Assembly (NCBI GenBank): GCA_013289665.1
Contig: JABCZN010000001.1
Coordinates: 620,001-684,000, forward strand
Length of the DNA: 64,000 bases
Direction of reading: 5' to 3'
DNA from: Acidobacteriota bacterium
GTDB lineage: Bacteria; Acidobacteriota; Terriglobia; Acidiferrales; UBA7541
Positions within the stretch are counted from its first letter, which is position 1. Each line of letters starts with the position of its first letter. Below, piece by piece: positions 1 through 9,621 of the stretch. The notes below the pieces were generated by a model that ran no database searches, was not told where the DNA came from, and saw only the letters and a list, made by a program, of their open reading frames with translations. Made by a program: the position numbers and the translations under genes.

Positions 1-1
1 C

Positions 2-598
2 GATGGTTCAAGGGTCTGGCTGGGCCGCATTGAGAGCGTCTCTCGCGATGCAGTCGAATTTGCCCTCGTCGAGGAGGTTCCCGCGTATCAGCAGCTTTTA
101 CAGACGACGCTGCTGCTTTCGGTCGTGAAATTCGATTCCTTCGAGTGGGCGTTGGAAAAAGCCACGGAACTCGGCGTCAACCGCATCGTGCCTCTCGCGG
201 CCGCGCGCTCAGAAAAGGCGTTGCTTGCCGCCGCTGCCAAACGCGCTGAACGCTGGAAGAAACTTCTCCTCGAGGCGTCGCAGCAATCGCGCCGCGTCCA
301 ACTGCCTGTTCTGGAATCGCTGGCCTCGCCGGACGCAGCGTTCGCCGCGTACAACGAAGGCCTGCGCGTTTTTCTATCCGAGGCGTCCGACGCGAAGTCC
401 TTGCGCGAAGTCTTGCGCAACCGGCAATCGAAGGCCGCGGTTCTGGCTATTGGACCGGAAGGCGGCTGGACGGACGCCGAATTCGCCACCGCGCGTGCCG
501 CTCACTTTCAAGACGCCTCCTTGGGCAAACTCATTCTCCGCACGGAAACCGCAGTCGTCGCTTCGCTCGCGGCCCTGAACTTCGCCCTCTTCGAGTAA
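2..598 (+). CDS. rsmE: 16S rRNA (uracil1498-N3)-methyltransferase RsmE, 5' end outside window
   Basis: This SPOUT-class enzyme methylates U1498 of 16S rRNA in the 30S subunit, using SAM. The reading frame is open from the window edge, so the N-terminal PUA-like domain is only partly present. The SPOUT knot signatures are clear: ALEKATELGVNRI near the middle, IGPEGGW near nt 445-465, and the C-terminal RTETAVVASLAALNF. The C-terminus is complete and ends in FALFE. The family identification is secure; the missing start is simply off the window. Confidence 0.93.
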   Translation, partial: DGSRVWLGRIESVSRDAVEFALVEEVPAYQQLLQTTLLLSVVKFDSFEWALEKATELGVNRIVPLAAARSEKALLAAAAKRAERWKKLLLEASQQSRRVQLPVLESLASPDAAFAAYNEGLRVFLSEASDAKSLREVLRNRQSKAAVLAIGPEGGWTDAEFATARAAHFQDASLGKLILRTETAVVASLAALNFALFE

Positions 599-621
599 CG
601 CAATTCCCCGCGCAATTTCAA

Positions 622-642
622 GAAGGCGCCTTCGTTTTTTTT
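622..642 (+). terminator. Possible weak intrinsic terminator of rsmE
   Basis: A 12-nt palindrome (GAAGGCGCCTTC, 622-633) lies 23 nt after the rsmE stop and is followed by eight T (635-642). A run of nine G follows at 644-652. The stem is short (four pairs with a GCGC loop), so this is a weak candidate. Confidence 0.35.
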
Positions 643-806
643 CGGGGGGGGGTGCGGTAGCTCTGCCACCGCTTTTACTGGGTTCTGCGAGACTCCACAG
701 TGAATCGGGGCGAGGAGGTTGAAACCATAATAGCGGGAGCCGGGTTCCCAGACTCCCAAGTGGCGGGGCTAGGGCCCGGCGCCTACAACGGAGAGCAACA
801 GTCAGA

Positions 807-855
807 AATGCGGGCGGCCCGAAGAGAGGAGGAAACTCTTCGGGCCGCCCGCATT
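807..855 (-). terminator. Perfect 20-bp hairpin downstream of the TIGR03118-type gene
   Basis: Bases 807-826 and 836-855 are exact reverse complements around a 9-nt loop (827-835). The hairpin lies 25 nt beyond the stop of the minus-strand gene that ends at 881. No strong U tract follows on the minus strand (only TCTGACTGTT), so it may act as a terminator or as an mRNA 3'-end stabiliser. Confidence 0.6.
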
Positions 856-880
856 GTGCCCAGCTAGTAATAGGCTTTTC

Positions 881-1984
881 CTACTTGCCGAAGGTGATTA
901 CGCCGAATGTGCCGTTGCCGTAATTGTTGTTACCGGCGGTGAAGAAGAGTTGGTTGGGGTTGCCGTTTGCGCCGCCACCCTGGCCGAACTGAATGGCCCA
1001 GACGTCGTCGATCTCGATGGCTTTGCCGCTTGCGTCACGCAGGGGACCGAGAAACGCGCCGCTTTTCGGATCAAAGGCGTTGATGCGGCCGCGCGGCGTG
1101 TTATCGGTGATCAAGAGCGCCTTGCTCATCGGCCCGAAGTCGGCTGGCGCCAGCGCGACGCCCCACGGCGAATGAAGCGTTCCATGCAGCGCGAATCCAG
1201 AAATCAGCTTCCCGTCCGTCGTGAAGGAGGCCACAAAACCGCTCTGGGCTTTGTCGAGGGCCGTGTAAGTGACCCAAATCGTTTGCACCCCGTTCGCATC
1301 GGTGACCGTCTGAATGCCATAGGGAGCGAATTTCTGCGGAATCTTGGGATCGACGAAAGCATCCGGACCAAGCTGCGCGTTCGCCAATTTGAAAGTGGAG
1401 TCGAAGACGTCAATTCTGCGGTTCGCTCCGTCGTCCGCCGCGTACAGGAATGGTTGGCCATTGATGTTGGCGATGGCCAGGCCTGTGTATGTTGCGCCGG
1501 CGGATGATCTGTCGGCACCGAGAGTAGCGTTAGTGCCGCCGACCGCGGGATTCCATCCCTTGATGGTGCCGTCCTGGGTAGCGAAGATGAAAAAAGAGTT
1601 TCCGGAGACGTGGGTTTCCGTATTGGTGACCGCAAAGGCCGTGACAGTGCCGGGGGTTTCCGGCGCGACGATTCCGGTCGGTGTCCCCTGCCCACCGGTC
1701 ACTGATGGGACGGCGACGACCAGGCCGAGCGTGGTTGCCGCGACGACTCCATCTGTGTTGCTGATGGCGTAGAGCGTCGAAAGTCCGGTGGCGTTGTCGC
1801 TCACCCAGTAGGGGCTTGTGCCTGTCGAGACGAGGCCCCAGGCGTTGACGAGATGCGGGTCATTTACCGTGCCGCCTGCGCCGGAGTTGGTGACCAGGTC
1901 GGTGCGGGTATACTGCGCAAACGTGAAACAGGGAAAGATGGCGGCCAAGGCAAGAATCGCCAGCGTTTTGATTGCTGATCTCAT
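881..1984 (-). CDS. Secreted TIGR03118-type beta-propeller-like protein
   Basis: This 367-residue protein is exported. It starts at MRSAIKTLAILALAAIF, has a signal peptide of about 23 residues and a likely cut after FAQ. The start at 1984 is preceded by GAGAGG at a workable distance; a longer frame begins at 2053 but adds no recognisable sequence. The mature protein has repeated short motifs typical of NHL/SMP-30-like propellers (VNAWGL, YWVSDN, GTPTGIV, YAADDG, SPWGVALAP, LLITDN) and ends in YGNGTFGVITFGK. This pattern fits the TIGR03118 family, common in Acidobacteria and of unknown function. A strong hairpin follows the gene. Confidence 0.75.
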   Translation of the reverse strand: MRSAIKTLAILALAAIFPCFTFAQYTRTDLVTNSGAGGTVNDPHLVNAWGLVSTGTSPYWVSDNATGLSTLYAISNTDGVVAATTLGLVVAVPSVTGGQGTPTGIVAPETPGTVTAFAVTNTETHVSGNSFFIFATQDGTIKGWNPAVGGTNATLGADRSSAGATYTGLAIANINGQPFLYAADDGANRRIDVFDSTFKLANAQLGPDAFVDPKIPQKFAPYGIQTVTDANGVQTIWVTYTALDKAQSGFVASFTTDGKLISGFALHGTLHSPWGVALAPADFGPMSKALLITDNTPRGRINAFDPKSGAFLGPLRDASGKAIEIDDVWAIQFGQGGGANGNPNQLFFTAGNNNYGNGTFGVITFGK

Positions 1985-2217
1985 TCTGTTTTTTTTCCTC
2001 TCAGGTGTTCTTTGTGCCGAAGCACGGGTTGTTGATGGCAATGCGGTTTGCAACGAGCTGGGAAGGGCTGGGGGGAGCCGAACTTATCTTCCGGAAGCAA
2101 TGAACCGCAACGCCACTATCCAAGGTAGCGGCGGCTCGCAGGGGGAGTGTCACAGGGAAGTCAACTCGCTGTTAGATTTCCGCCAACCGCCAACGGAGCG
2201 AGGCGGAGGTTCCTGGC

Positions 2218-2934
2218 TCATCGCCCGGACGACAAACCATATTTCGCGATCGTCCAAAGAATCTTCCACCCCGCGCGGACCGTCCCCACAAAATTTCCGG
2301 AAATCTTGGACCGGCCGGCGATTCTCTTCCGGTAGTTCACGGGGACCTCCACGATTCTCAAACCGGAGCGGTGCGCTTTGATCTGCATCTCGATGGTCCA
2401 GCCAAAATTCGTGTCGCACATGAGTAGCCGCCCCAACGCCTCGCGCCGGATCACGCGAAACGGCCCCAGGTCCGTATAACGCGCGCCGAATAACATGCGC
2501 ATCAATCCCGTGGCCAGCCAGTTGCCGAATGCCTGCTGGGGTGTGAACGCCCCGGATTTTTTCGCCGCGGCAGTCCGAGAGCCAAGCACCAGGTCCGCTT
2601 GTGATTCGAGGAGCGGAGTGAGCAAGCGCCGGAGATCCTTGGGATCGTCGCTTCCATCGGCGTCCAGAAACGCCACGATCCTGGTGTCCGTGGAAAGCGC
2701 TGCAATCCCCGCGAGGCACGCCTGCCCGTAACCCCGCCGCGGCTCGCTCACCACGCGTGCGCCGTGCTTGCGCGCCACGCTGGCCGTGGAGTCGCGCGAT
2801 CCGTTATCCACCACCACAATGTCCGCATCCGCACACGCCTCGGCATCCAAGGCCGCTCGCAAACCGTCTAACACGAGGGCGAGCGCCGCTTCTTCATTTA
2901 ACGCCGGAATGATGAATGCAATGGGGGAGGGCAT
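2218..2934 (-). CDS. Glycosyltransferase family 2, DPM1/polyprenyl-phosphate type
   Basis: This 238-residue protein has a GT-A fold with no obvious membrane segments. The N-terminal FIIPALNEE motif, VVDNGSRDST (about residues 42-51) and the DAD metal site at 91-93 (FLDADGSDDP) define family 2. GPFRVIRREAL and NFGWTIEMQIKA match the dolichyl/undecaprenyl-phosphate mannose or glucose synthase branch. It probably moves a sugar from a nucleotide donor to a polyprenyl phosphate or to a cell-envelope acceptor. The actual donor and acceptor cannot be told from the sequence. It is divergent from the signal peptidase gene that follows. Confidence 0.85.
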   Translation of the reverse strand: MPSPIAFIIPALNEEAALALVLDGLRAALDAEACADADIVVVDNGSRDSTASVARKHGARVVSEPRRGYGQACLAGIAALSTDTRIVAFLDADGSDDPKDLRRLLTPLLESQADLVLGSRTAAAKKSGAFTPQQAFGNWLATGLMRMLFGARYTDLGPFRVIRREALGRLLMCDTNFGWTIEMQIKAHRSGLRIVEVPVNYRKRIAGRSKISGNFVGTVRAGWKILWTIAKYGLSSGR

Positions 2935-3041
2935 CGCTGGAATCCTAGATACATCGTCCCGTAAAGTCGAGCCAGCCCGGTTTGCAATTCGCTGCTGGTG
3001 TGAATTTCAGTGCGGATGATATAAAATATAGGCAGTTGGAG

Positions 3042-3704
3042 ATGCGCAAACCTGACGAGAATCTGATCGCTCCCCCCACGGGCGGCTCACCCGACCCCTT
3101 GAAATCCTCTTTGGTTCCGACGCCTTCTCCGCAAGACTCTTGGTCCACTCCGTCGAACACACACCATCTGCTCCGCAATGAAATTCGAGTGTGGACCCGT
3201 GATCTTCTGATCGCCATCGGCCTCGCGCTCGTCATTATCGTGTTCCTCTACCAGCCGGTGAAGGTGGAAGGCACGAGCATGGCGCCGCTGCTCTCCGACC
3301 AGGAACGCATCTTCATCAACAAATTTGTTTACCGCTTTGAAGACATTCACCGTGGCGACGTGGTGGTTTTCTGGTATCCGCTGGACCGCTCCAAATCGTT
3401 CATCAAGCGGGTGATCGGCCTTCCTGGCGAAACCGTGGACATCCGTCACGGCTTGCTCTATGTCAACGGGCAGCTTGTCCCCGAGCCGTACGTGCCGCCG
3501 CAATACACCGATGTCACCGACTTCGGCCCCGTGAAAGTTCCCAAGGACAATTACTTCGTCATGGGAGACCATCGCATCAGCTCGAACGATTCGCGCGTGT
3601 TCGGACCGGTGGCCAGCCAGTTTATTTATGGCCGCGCCGTTTTTGCCTACTGGCCCGTAGACCACTTCGGCTCGCTTTCCACCACCGAGGCCAATGATAA
3701 ATGA
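3042..3704 (+). CDS. lepB: Signal peptidase I
   Basis: This serine-lysine protease cleaves signal peptides of exported proteins at the periplasmic face. The 220-residue protein starts at ATG 3042 (MRKPDENL). It has a Pro-rich cytosolic N-terminus, one membrane segment at about residues 53-70, then GTSMAPL with nucleophile Ser79. The general-base Lys122 lies in SFIKRVIGLPGETVDI. Box D/E (GDHRISSNDSRVFGPV) is near the C-terminus. A TTG-initiated extension to 2982 is possible but looks unrelated. carA begins 21 nt downstream in the same frame. Confidence 0.93.
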   Translation: MRKPDENLIAPPTGGSPDPLKSSLVPTPSPQDSWSTPSNTHHLLRNEIRVWTRDLLIAIGLALVIIVFLYQPVKVEGTSMAPLLSDQERIFINKFVYRFEDIHRGDVVVFWYPLDRSKSFIKRVIGLPGETVDIRHGLLYVNGQLVPEPYVPPQYTDVTDFGPVKVPKDNYFVMGDHRISSNDSRVFGPVASQFIYGRAVFAYWPVDHFGSLSTTEANDK

Positions 3705-3714
3705 CGCAGTCCTC

Positions 3715-3728
3715 AGGAGGACCCACTG
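3715..3728 (+). promoter_or_regulatory. Strong Shine-Dalgarno placing the carA start at CTG
   Basis: AGGAGG at 3715-3720 stands five bases before a CTG at 3726-3728, which opens the carA frame. There is no in-frame ATG, GTG or TTG between the lepB stop (3702-3704) and the conserved CarA N-terminus. Confidence 0.7.
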
Positions 3729-4910
3729 ACGGAAGTCCAGCATCGACCCGCAATCCTTGCGCTCGAAGACGGGCGCGTATTTAACGGCCGTGCGGCCGGC
3801 GCGATCACGCGTCGCGGCGGTGAAGTCGTTTTCAATACCAGCCTCACCGGCTACCAGGAAGTTTTCACGGATCCCAGCTATGCGGGCCAGATTGTTTGCC
3901 TGACGTATCCCCACATTGGCAATGTGGGCGCGAATCTTGATGATGAAGAGTCCACGCGCCCGTATATCGAATCACTGATTGTTCGGGAGTTCTCGCAGAT
4001 TACTTCGAATTGGCGCTCGGCCGAATCCGCGCAACTGTATTTGAATCGGCACAAGATTCCAGTTATCTGGGATTTGGATACACGCGCGCTGGTGCGCCAC
4101 ATCCGCAAGTTGGGCGCGCTGCGCGGCGTGGTGGGCACCGATGGCACGCCCGCCGATCAGCTTATTTTTGAAGCGAAGCAGTTGCCCCTGATGGCCGGGC
4201 AGGAATTGGCTGGACGGGTGAGTTGCGCGAAGCCGTACGACTGGCAAAAAGGCTCTATCGATCTCGCCACTTCACCCTGGGCGGAGCAGATGGGCGAATC
4301 CGGCGCCAGCCCGGACACCAAGAAATTCAAGGTGGTCGCTTACGATTACGGAATCAAGCTGAATATTCTTCGCTTGCTGGTCGACCACCACTGCGACGTC
4401 ACCGTAGTCCCGGCGAACACTTCCCCTGAAGACGTGCTTGCGCTGCGGCCCAGTGGAGTCTTTCTCTCCAATGGGCCCGGCGATCCTGAACCCATCAGCT
4501 ATGCCGTCGAAAATATCCGCAAGCTGGCTGGACGGGTGCCGGTCTTCGGCATTTGCCTCGGCCACCAGCTCTGTGGCCTTGCCCTTGGCGGGAAAACTTT
4601 CAAGCTGAAATTCGGGCACCACGGCTCGAATCACCCGGTCAAGAATCTGCTCACCAGCCAGGTGGAAATTACCGCGCAAAATCACGGCTTCTGCGTGGAT
4701 CCCGAGTCGCTGCCCTCGAGCGACGTCGAAATCACGCACGTCAATCTGAACGACCACACCAATGAAGGCATGCGGCACAAAAATTTGCCGCTCTTCAGCG
4801 TGCAGTATCACCCGGAAGCCTCTCCCGGCCCCCACGATTCGCATTACCTATTCACCCAGTTCACGGACCTGATGAAGGAATTCGCGCGTCCAGGAAGTTC
4901 GCGATCCTAG
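3726..4910 (+). CDS. carA: Carbamoyl-phosphate synthase small (glutaminase) subunit, CTG start
   Basis: CarA hydrolyses glutamine and passes ammonia to CarB to make carbamoyl phosphate for arginine and pyrimidine synthesis. The frame gives 394 residues, the usual family length. The N-terminal domain includes ILALEDGRVFNG, FNTSLTGYQE and FTDPSYAGQI. The class I amidotransferase domain has VFGICLGHQLCG (nucleophile Cys277) and VQYHPEASPGP. The first in-frame ATG/GTG/TTG codon is GTG 3924, which would remove 66 conserved residues. The CTG at 3726, with an ideal Shine-Dalgarno, is therefore the best start. carB lies 1.4 kb downstream, after two secreted-protein genes. Confidence 0.93.
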   Translation: MTEVQHRPAILALEDGRVFNGRAAGAITRRGGEVVFNTSLTGYQEVFTDPSYAGQIVCLTYPHIGNVGANLDDEESTRPYIESLIVREFSQITSNWRSAESAQLYLNRHKIPVIWDLDTRALVRHIRKLGALRGVVGTDGTPADQLIFEAKQLPLMAGQELAGRVSCAKPYDWQKGSIDLATSPWAEQMGESGASPDTKKFKVVAYDYGIKLNILRLLVDHHCDVTVVPANTSPEDVLALRPSGVFLSNGPGDPEPISYAVENIRKLAGRVPVFGICLGHQLCGLALGGKTFKLKFGHHGSNHPVKNLLTSQVEITAQNHGFCVDPESLPSSDVEITHVNLNDHTNEGMRHKNLPLFSVQYHPEASPGPHDSHYLFTQFTDLMKEFARPGSSRS

Positions 4911-4912
4911 AC

Positions 4913-5539
4913 ATGCGCACTCAAACGCCGATGCCACACCGGACACTAACCACGAGAGCACTCGCACTTGTTGTGATAGCACTCCTGGCCTCCGCATTGG
5001 CGGCGGAAACGCCCAAACTGAATATTCGGACCAAGAATCGCCTCCCGGCGGAGGAACAGCGCAAGCAGCAAATGGAGCGCCTTGCCGGGCAATACGACCT
5101 GAGCAAGTACACCATCACGCGCGACATCATCATCGAGCGCGGGGCTATTAATCATTCCTACCCGGTGCTCACGCTAAATCTTCGCTTCCTCGACAACGAT
5201 GATCTGGCGCTTTCGGCCTACTTGCACGAGCAGGGTCACTGGTACCTGATGGAGCGGCATCGGCCCGGGAATCCGCAGCTGTTCGAGGACCTGCAGCGCA
5301 CATTTCCCAATCTGGACTATCGCGTTCCTGGCGGGGATGGGGAACTCCGCAGCAGCTATTTTCATATTGCCGTATGCATGCTGGAGTGGCAGTCCATGGA
5401 AGAACTGGTCGGGGCCGGGCGGGCACGCAAAGTGATTGAGTGGAAGCAACGGGATCATTACACGGCGATTTATGCGATCCTTCTGAATCATCGCGAACAG
5501 GTGGAAAGCGTCATGAATCGCAACGGAGTGAAGTGGTGA
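4913..5539 (+). CDS. Secreted HEXXH-containing protein of unknown function
   Basis: This 208-residue protein begins two bases after the carA stop, so it is probably cotranscribed. It has a signal peptide (hydrophobic stretch about residues 15-30, likely cut near LAAE). A zinc-protease-like HEQGH motif lies at residues 105-109 (AYLHEQGHWYLMERH). Later conserved-looking stretches are SSYFHIAVCMLEWQ and HYTAIYAILLNH; their His or Glu residues could be a third ligand. I recognise no named peptidase family. A periplasmic metallopeptidase-like fold is a reasonable guess only. An alternative ATG lies at 4931. Confidence 0.7.
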   Translation: MRTQTPMPHRTLTTRALALVVIALLASALAAETPKLNIRTKNRLPAEEQRKQQMERLAGQYDLSKYTITRDIIIERGAINHSYPVLTLNLRFLDNDDLALSAYLHEQGHWYLMERHRPGNPQLFEDLQRTFPNLDYRVPGGDGELRSSYFHIAVCMLEWQSMEELVGAGRARKVIEWKQRDHYTAIYAILLNHREQVESVMNRNGVKW

Positions 5540-5621
5540 GGGCCAGAAATGCGATGCACCGCGCGGGCCCGGTCTCGATTGTAATTTGCCACGTCTCCGA
5601 GGTCGCGCTGCTGGGGGGGCC

Positions 5622-6317
5622 ATGGCTCTGAAATTGTTATCCCTCGCAGCACTCTCTTTAGTATCTGCTGGGCTGTCGTTCGGCGAATGCGTGGAAGTCT
5701 CTGCTCGGAAGGCGCTGCCCTCTTCCGGAAACGTGCACGTCACTGTGTTCCTGGAAGGGAGACCGCGCGCGGGAGCAACCGTCGAGGTCTTTCTGACGGA
5801 TAAGGAACACGTCGCTTCGCTTCGGACGGATATTCATGGCGTTGCCGTCCTCCCGCAGCTTAAACCGGGCTTTTACTCGATTTTGGCTGCATCGGGCGAG
5901 GACTTTCACGCTGACCTAAATCTGCAAGTGCCCGAGAATCCCAAAGCGACGGCGAGCGCGTTTTCCATGGAACTCTTGCCATTCGCTTTTCCCGACACCC
6001 AAAGTGCTTTGCGCTCTGCAGAGACCATGCCCGTTACTGAAAAGCTCCAAGAGTTCAAGGGAGTTGTCGAAGATCAATCCGGCGCAGTCGTTCCGAAAGC
6101 TTTGATCTGGATCATTCGAAGGGGAGACGCGAACGACGAGAAGTCTACGAAAATCAAGGCTGATGAATCCGGACATTTTTCTTCGCCCTTGCCGGATGGA
6201 ATTTATGTAGTGTTGGTTCAAGTGCAAGGGTTTCGGAAAGAGATTTTGGTTTTTGAGATTGCCAGCGACGGACAGGCGAAAGAGTTGCACGCTCATTTGA
6301 AAGTTGCTTCATGCTGA
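5622..6317 (+). CDS. Secreted protein with Cna-B/carboxypeptidase regulatory-like domains
   Basis: This 231-residue exported protein starts at MALKLLSLAALSLV, with a signal peptide of about 20 residues. It has two beta-sandwich-like repeats. The first has FLEGRPRAGATVEVFLTDK, then DIHGVAVLPQLKPGFYSILA. The second has FKGVVEDQSGAVVPKALIWI, then DESGHFSSPLPDGIYVVLVQVQGF. This is the CarboxypepD_reg-like pattern often seen in Acidobacterial secreted proteins. It probably has no enzyme activity of its own and may bind or scaffold at the envelope. It sits between carA and carB on the same strand. Confidence 0.7.
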   Translation: MALKLLSLAALSLVSAGLSFGECVEVSARKALPSSGNVHVTVFLEGRPRAGATVEVFLTDKEHVASLRTDIHGVAVLPQLKPGFYSILAASGEDFHADLNLQVPENPKATASAFSMELLPFAFPDTQSALRSAETMPVTEKLQEFKGVVEDQSGAVVPKALIWIIRRGDANDEKSTKIKADESGHFSSPLPDGIYVVLVQVQGFRKEILVFEIASDGQAKELHAHLKVASC

Positions 6318-6358
6318 TGGAGAGATTTGCCAACCGAGAGGGAAGCGACACTCAATAA

Positions 6359-9300
6359 ATGCCTAAACGCCAAGACCTCCATAAGATTCTGATCATCGGT
6401 TCCGGCCCGATCGTCATCGGCCAGGCGTGCGAATTCGATTATTCGGGCGCGCAGGCTTGCAAGGCGCTCCGTGCCGAAGGGTATGAAGTGGTGCTGGTGA
6501 ATTCCAATCCTGCCACCATCATGACCGACCCGGAATTGGCCAACCGCACCTATATCGAGCCTCTAACTAAGGAATATTTGGAAGAAATTCTGATAAAGGA
6601 AAAGCCGGACGCGCTGTTGCCGACCGTCGGCGGGCAAACCGCGCTGAATCTCGCGGTTGAGCTTGCCGAAGGCGGCATACTTGAAAAGCACAAGGTGGAA
6701 ATGATCGGAGCGTCGCTTCGCGCGATCAAGGTTGCGGAAGACCGCTTGTGGTTCAAGGACGCTTGCCGGAAGATTGGTTTGGAAGTTCCCGCATCGGCGC
6801 TGGTTAACAACGCGCAGGATGCGCTGCGGCTTTGCGATCAGCTTGGTTTCCCGCTGGTCATTCGCCCCTCGTTCACGCTTGGCGGCACCGGCGGCGCGAT
6901 TGCCTATAACAAAGAAGAGTTTGCCGACGCCATCGCCCACGCGCTGGACATGAGCCCGGTGCACGAGGCGCTTGTCGAAGAGTCCGTGCTTGGCTGGAAG
7001 GAGTACGAACTCGAAGTGATGCGCGATTTTCGCGACAACTTCGTGGTCATTTGCACCATTGAAAATTTCGATCCCATGGGCGTCCACACCGGGGACTCCA
7101 TCACGGTCGCTCCCGCGCAAACCCTTACGGACAAGGAGTACCAGCGGATGCGCGATGCCGCGGCGGCCATCATCCGCGAGGTCGGCGTCGAAACAGGCGG
7201 CTCCAACGTGCAGTTCGCCATCAATCCGGAGAATGGCAAAATGGTTGTCATTGAAATGAACCCGCGCGTTTCACGCAGTTCCGCGCTGGCCAGCAAAGCC
7301 ACCGGTTTCCCCATTGCCAAGATCGCGGCGCGACTCGCTGTCGGCATGACCCTCGACGAGATTCCCAACGACATTACGCAGAAAACCCCCGCGTGTTTTG
7401 AGCCGACCATCGATTACGTGGTGGTAAAAATTCCCAAGTGGCAGTTCGAAAAATTCCCCGGCGCCGACAGCACTCTTGGCACTCAAATGAAATCGGTTGG
7501 CGAAGTGATGGCCATTGGCCGCACCTTTAAGGAATCCCTGCAAAAGGCAATTCGCTCGCTCGAGCCAAGCACTCCCTGGCGCGCACCCGCGGAAACCCCA
7601 GATTCCCTGCTGCGCGAGAAACTCGCCACGCCGCGGCCCGATCGCATCCATTGGCTACTCACCGCCGTTGAACGCGGCTTGCCCTCCTCCGAAATTTGCG
7701 ATCTCACCAAAATCGATCCCTGGTTCATCCACCAGATTGAAGAGATCAACCAGGTCAATCGTCGTGCCGCCAGTGTCACCGTCGAGACTGCATCAAAGGA
7801 CCTGCTGCGCGAAGTGAAGCGCGTAGGTACCAGCGACGAGCAACTGGCACAGATCTGGAAGACCACACCCGCCGTCGTTCGCCTCCAGCGTGCCCGGTAT
7901 GGCGTTGCTCCGGTCTTCAAGCGCGTGGATACGTGTTCCGCCGAGTTCGAATCCTTCACTCCGTACATGTATTCGACGTATGAGGAAGAGGACGAGACAG
8001 ACGCCACGCCGAAACAGAAAATAATGATTCTCGGCAGCGGCCCTAACCGTATCGGGCAGGGAATTGAATTCGATTACTGCTGCTGCCACGCTTCGTTCGC
8101 TCTGCGTGCCGATGGTTTCGAGACCATCATGGTCAATTGCAATCCGGAGACGGTTTCGACCGACTACGATACGTCCGATCGGCTGTACTTCGAACCGCTG
8201 ACCCTCGAAGATGTTCTCGCCATCGTTGAGCGCGAAAAGCCTGCCGGCGTTATCGTCCAGTTCGGCGGACAGACGCCGCTCAATCTTGCGCTGGAACTTA
8301 AGCGCAATGGCGTCTCGATCGTCGGCACCGCTCCCGAATCCATCGACCTCGCGGAAGATCGCCGACGTTTCGGCCGCCTTCTCGACGAATTGAGAATCCC
8401 GCAGCCGCGCAACGGAACCGCTCTTGTTCCTGAGGAAGCAGCGCGTGTCGCCGGCGAAATCGGCTTGCCGGTTCTTGTGCGCCCCAGCTATGTCCTCGGC
8501 GGCCGCGCCATGGTCATCGCCTACGACGTCAACACCGTGCAGGAATACGTTGCGCAAGCAGCGTTGATGGGCCCCGCGCGCCCCGTTTTGATTGACCAAT
8601 TCCTGGAAGAAGCTACCGAAGTGGACGTGGACGCCCTCGCCGACGGCACCGATGTGGTGATCGGCGGCATCATGGAGCACATCGAAGAAGCTGGTGTGCA
8701 CTCGGGCGACTCTTCCTGTGTCCTGCCGCCTGTCAGCCTTTCACCGAAAGTTCTCGACACCATCCGCGATTACACCAAACGCCTTGCGCTGGCCTTGAAG
8801 GTCATCGGGCTGATGAACGTGCAGTATGCGATCCAGCGCGACACCGTCTACGTACTCGAAGTCAACCCGCGTGCCTCGCGCACTGTCCCATTCGTCAGCA
8901 AAGCCACCGGCGTGCCGCTGGCAAAAATCGGCGCGCGACTCATGGTCGGCCGCCGCCTCGCGGACATGAAGCTTCCTTTGGTGCATTCCAACGGCGTGTC
9001 GGAAATTGCCGTTCACGATTTTTATTCCGTCAAGTCGCCTGTCTTCCCGTTCAACAAATTCCGTGGCGTGGACACCATCCTCGGCCCCGAAATGCGCTCC
9101 ACGGGCGAGGTCATGGGCATTTCCACCTCGTACGGGCAGGCCTTCGCGAAGGCCCAGCTTGCCGCCGGGCAGAAATTACCCAGCAGCGGCACGGTGTTCA
9201 TCAGCGTCAACGATCGCGACAAGCGGCAGCTCGGCACCATTGGCAAGGAACTTGTCTCTCTCGGCTTCAAGATTGCCGCCACACGCGGCACCGCCTCCGC

Positions 9301-9619
9301 GTTGCATGCGACCGGCGTACCCTGCGACGAAGTGTACAAGGTAAACGAAGGCCGCCCCAACATCGTGGACCTCATCAAGACCAGCAAGGTCCACCTGGTC
9401 ATCAATACGCCGCTGGGGCGCGAATCCTTTTACGACGAGAAATCCATTCGCCGCGCGGCCATCCGCTACAACATTCCTTGTATCACCACGCTTTCGGCGG
9501 CCCACGCCGCCGTCCGCGGCATCCACGCGCTAATCGAGCTGAAGCGGGAAGTTTCCTGCCTCCAGGATCTCCACAGCAGCCGCGTCGCCACCTCGGGAAA
9601 TCCCGGAACCGGAGACTAG
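6359..9619 (+). CDS. carB: Carbamoyl-phosphate synthase large subunit
   Basis: CarB combines bicarbonate, ammonia from CarA and two ATP to make carbamoyl phosphate. The 1086-residue length is typical. Both ATP-grasp halves are visible: [19 protein letters not shown] at the start and [17 protein letters not shown] near residue 560. The ligand-binding segments SFTLGGTGG and SYVLGGRAM, and the metal-site segments [18 protein letters not shown] and [18 protein letters not shown], are also present. The C-terminal allosteric MGS-like domain follows ([24 protein letters not shown]). The gene ends three bases before the following aldolase gene. Confidence 0.97.
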   Translation: MPKRQDLHKILIIGSGPIVIGQACEFDYSGAQACKALRAEGYEVVLVNSNPATIMTDPELANRTYIEPLTKEYLEEILIKEKPDALLPTVGGQTALNLAVELAEGGILEKHKVEMIGASLRAIKVAEDRLWFKDACRKIGLEVPASALVNNAQDALRLCDQLGFPLVIRPSFTLGGTGGAIAYNKEEFADAIAHALDMSPVHEALVEESVLGWKEYELEVMRDFRDNFVVICTIENFDPMGVHTGDSITVAPAQTLTDKEYQRMRDAAAAIIREVGVETGGSNVQFAINPENGKMVVIEMNPRVSRSSALASKATGFPIAKIAARLAVGMTLDEIPNDITQKTPACFEPTIDYVVVKIPKWQFEKFPGADSTLGTQMKSVGEVMAIGRTFKESLQKAIRSLEPSTPWRAPAETPDSLLREKLATPRPDRIHWLLTAVERGLPSSEICDLTKIDPWFIHQIEEINQVNRRAASVTVETASKDLLREVKRVGTSDEQLAQIWKTTPAVVRLQRARYGVAPVFKRVDTCSAEFESFTPYMYSTYEEEDETDATPKQKIMILGSGPNRIGQGIEFDYCCCHASFALRADGFETIMVNCNPETVSTDYDTSDRLYFEPLTLEDVLAIVEREKPAGVIVQFGGQTPLNLALELKRNGVSIVGTAPESIDLAEDRRRFGRLLDELRIPQPRNGTALVPEEAARVAGEIGLPVLVRPSYVLGGRAMVIAYDVNTVQEYVAQAALMGPARPVLIDQFLEEATEVDVDALADGTDVVIGGIMEHIEEAGVHSGDSSCVLPPVSLSPKVLDTIRDYTKRLALALKVIGLMNVQYAIQRDTVYVLEVNPRASRTVPFVSKATGVPLAKIGARLMVGRRLADMKLPLVHSNGVSEIAVHDFYSVKSPVFPFNKFRGVDTILGPEMRSTGEVMGISTSYGQAFAKAQLAAGQKLPSSGTVFISVNDRDKRQLGTIGKELVSLGFKIAATRGTASALHATGVPCDEVYKVNEGRPNIVDLIKTSKVHLVINTPLGRESFYDEKSIRRAAIRYNIPCITTLSAAHAAVRGIHALIELKREVSCLQDLHSSRVATSGNPGTGD

Positions 9620-9621
9620 CC

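Noticed and set aside
1344..2381. Plus-strand frames over the TIGR03118-type gene and the glycosyltransferase end
   Set aside because: They lack any motif, while the minus-strand frames have signal peptides and family motifs.
3924..4910. carA starting at GTG 3924
   Set aside because: It would delete 66 conserved N-terminal residues that are encoded without interruption after a good Shine-Dalgarno.
9478..9621. N-terminal extension of the DapA-family aldolase into carB
   Set aside because: The extension is the carB sequence in another frame; the family N-terminus starts at ATG 9622.
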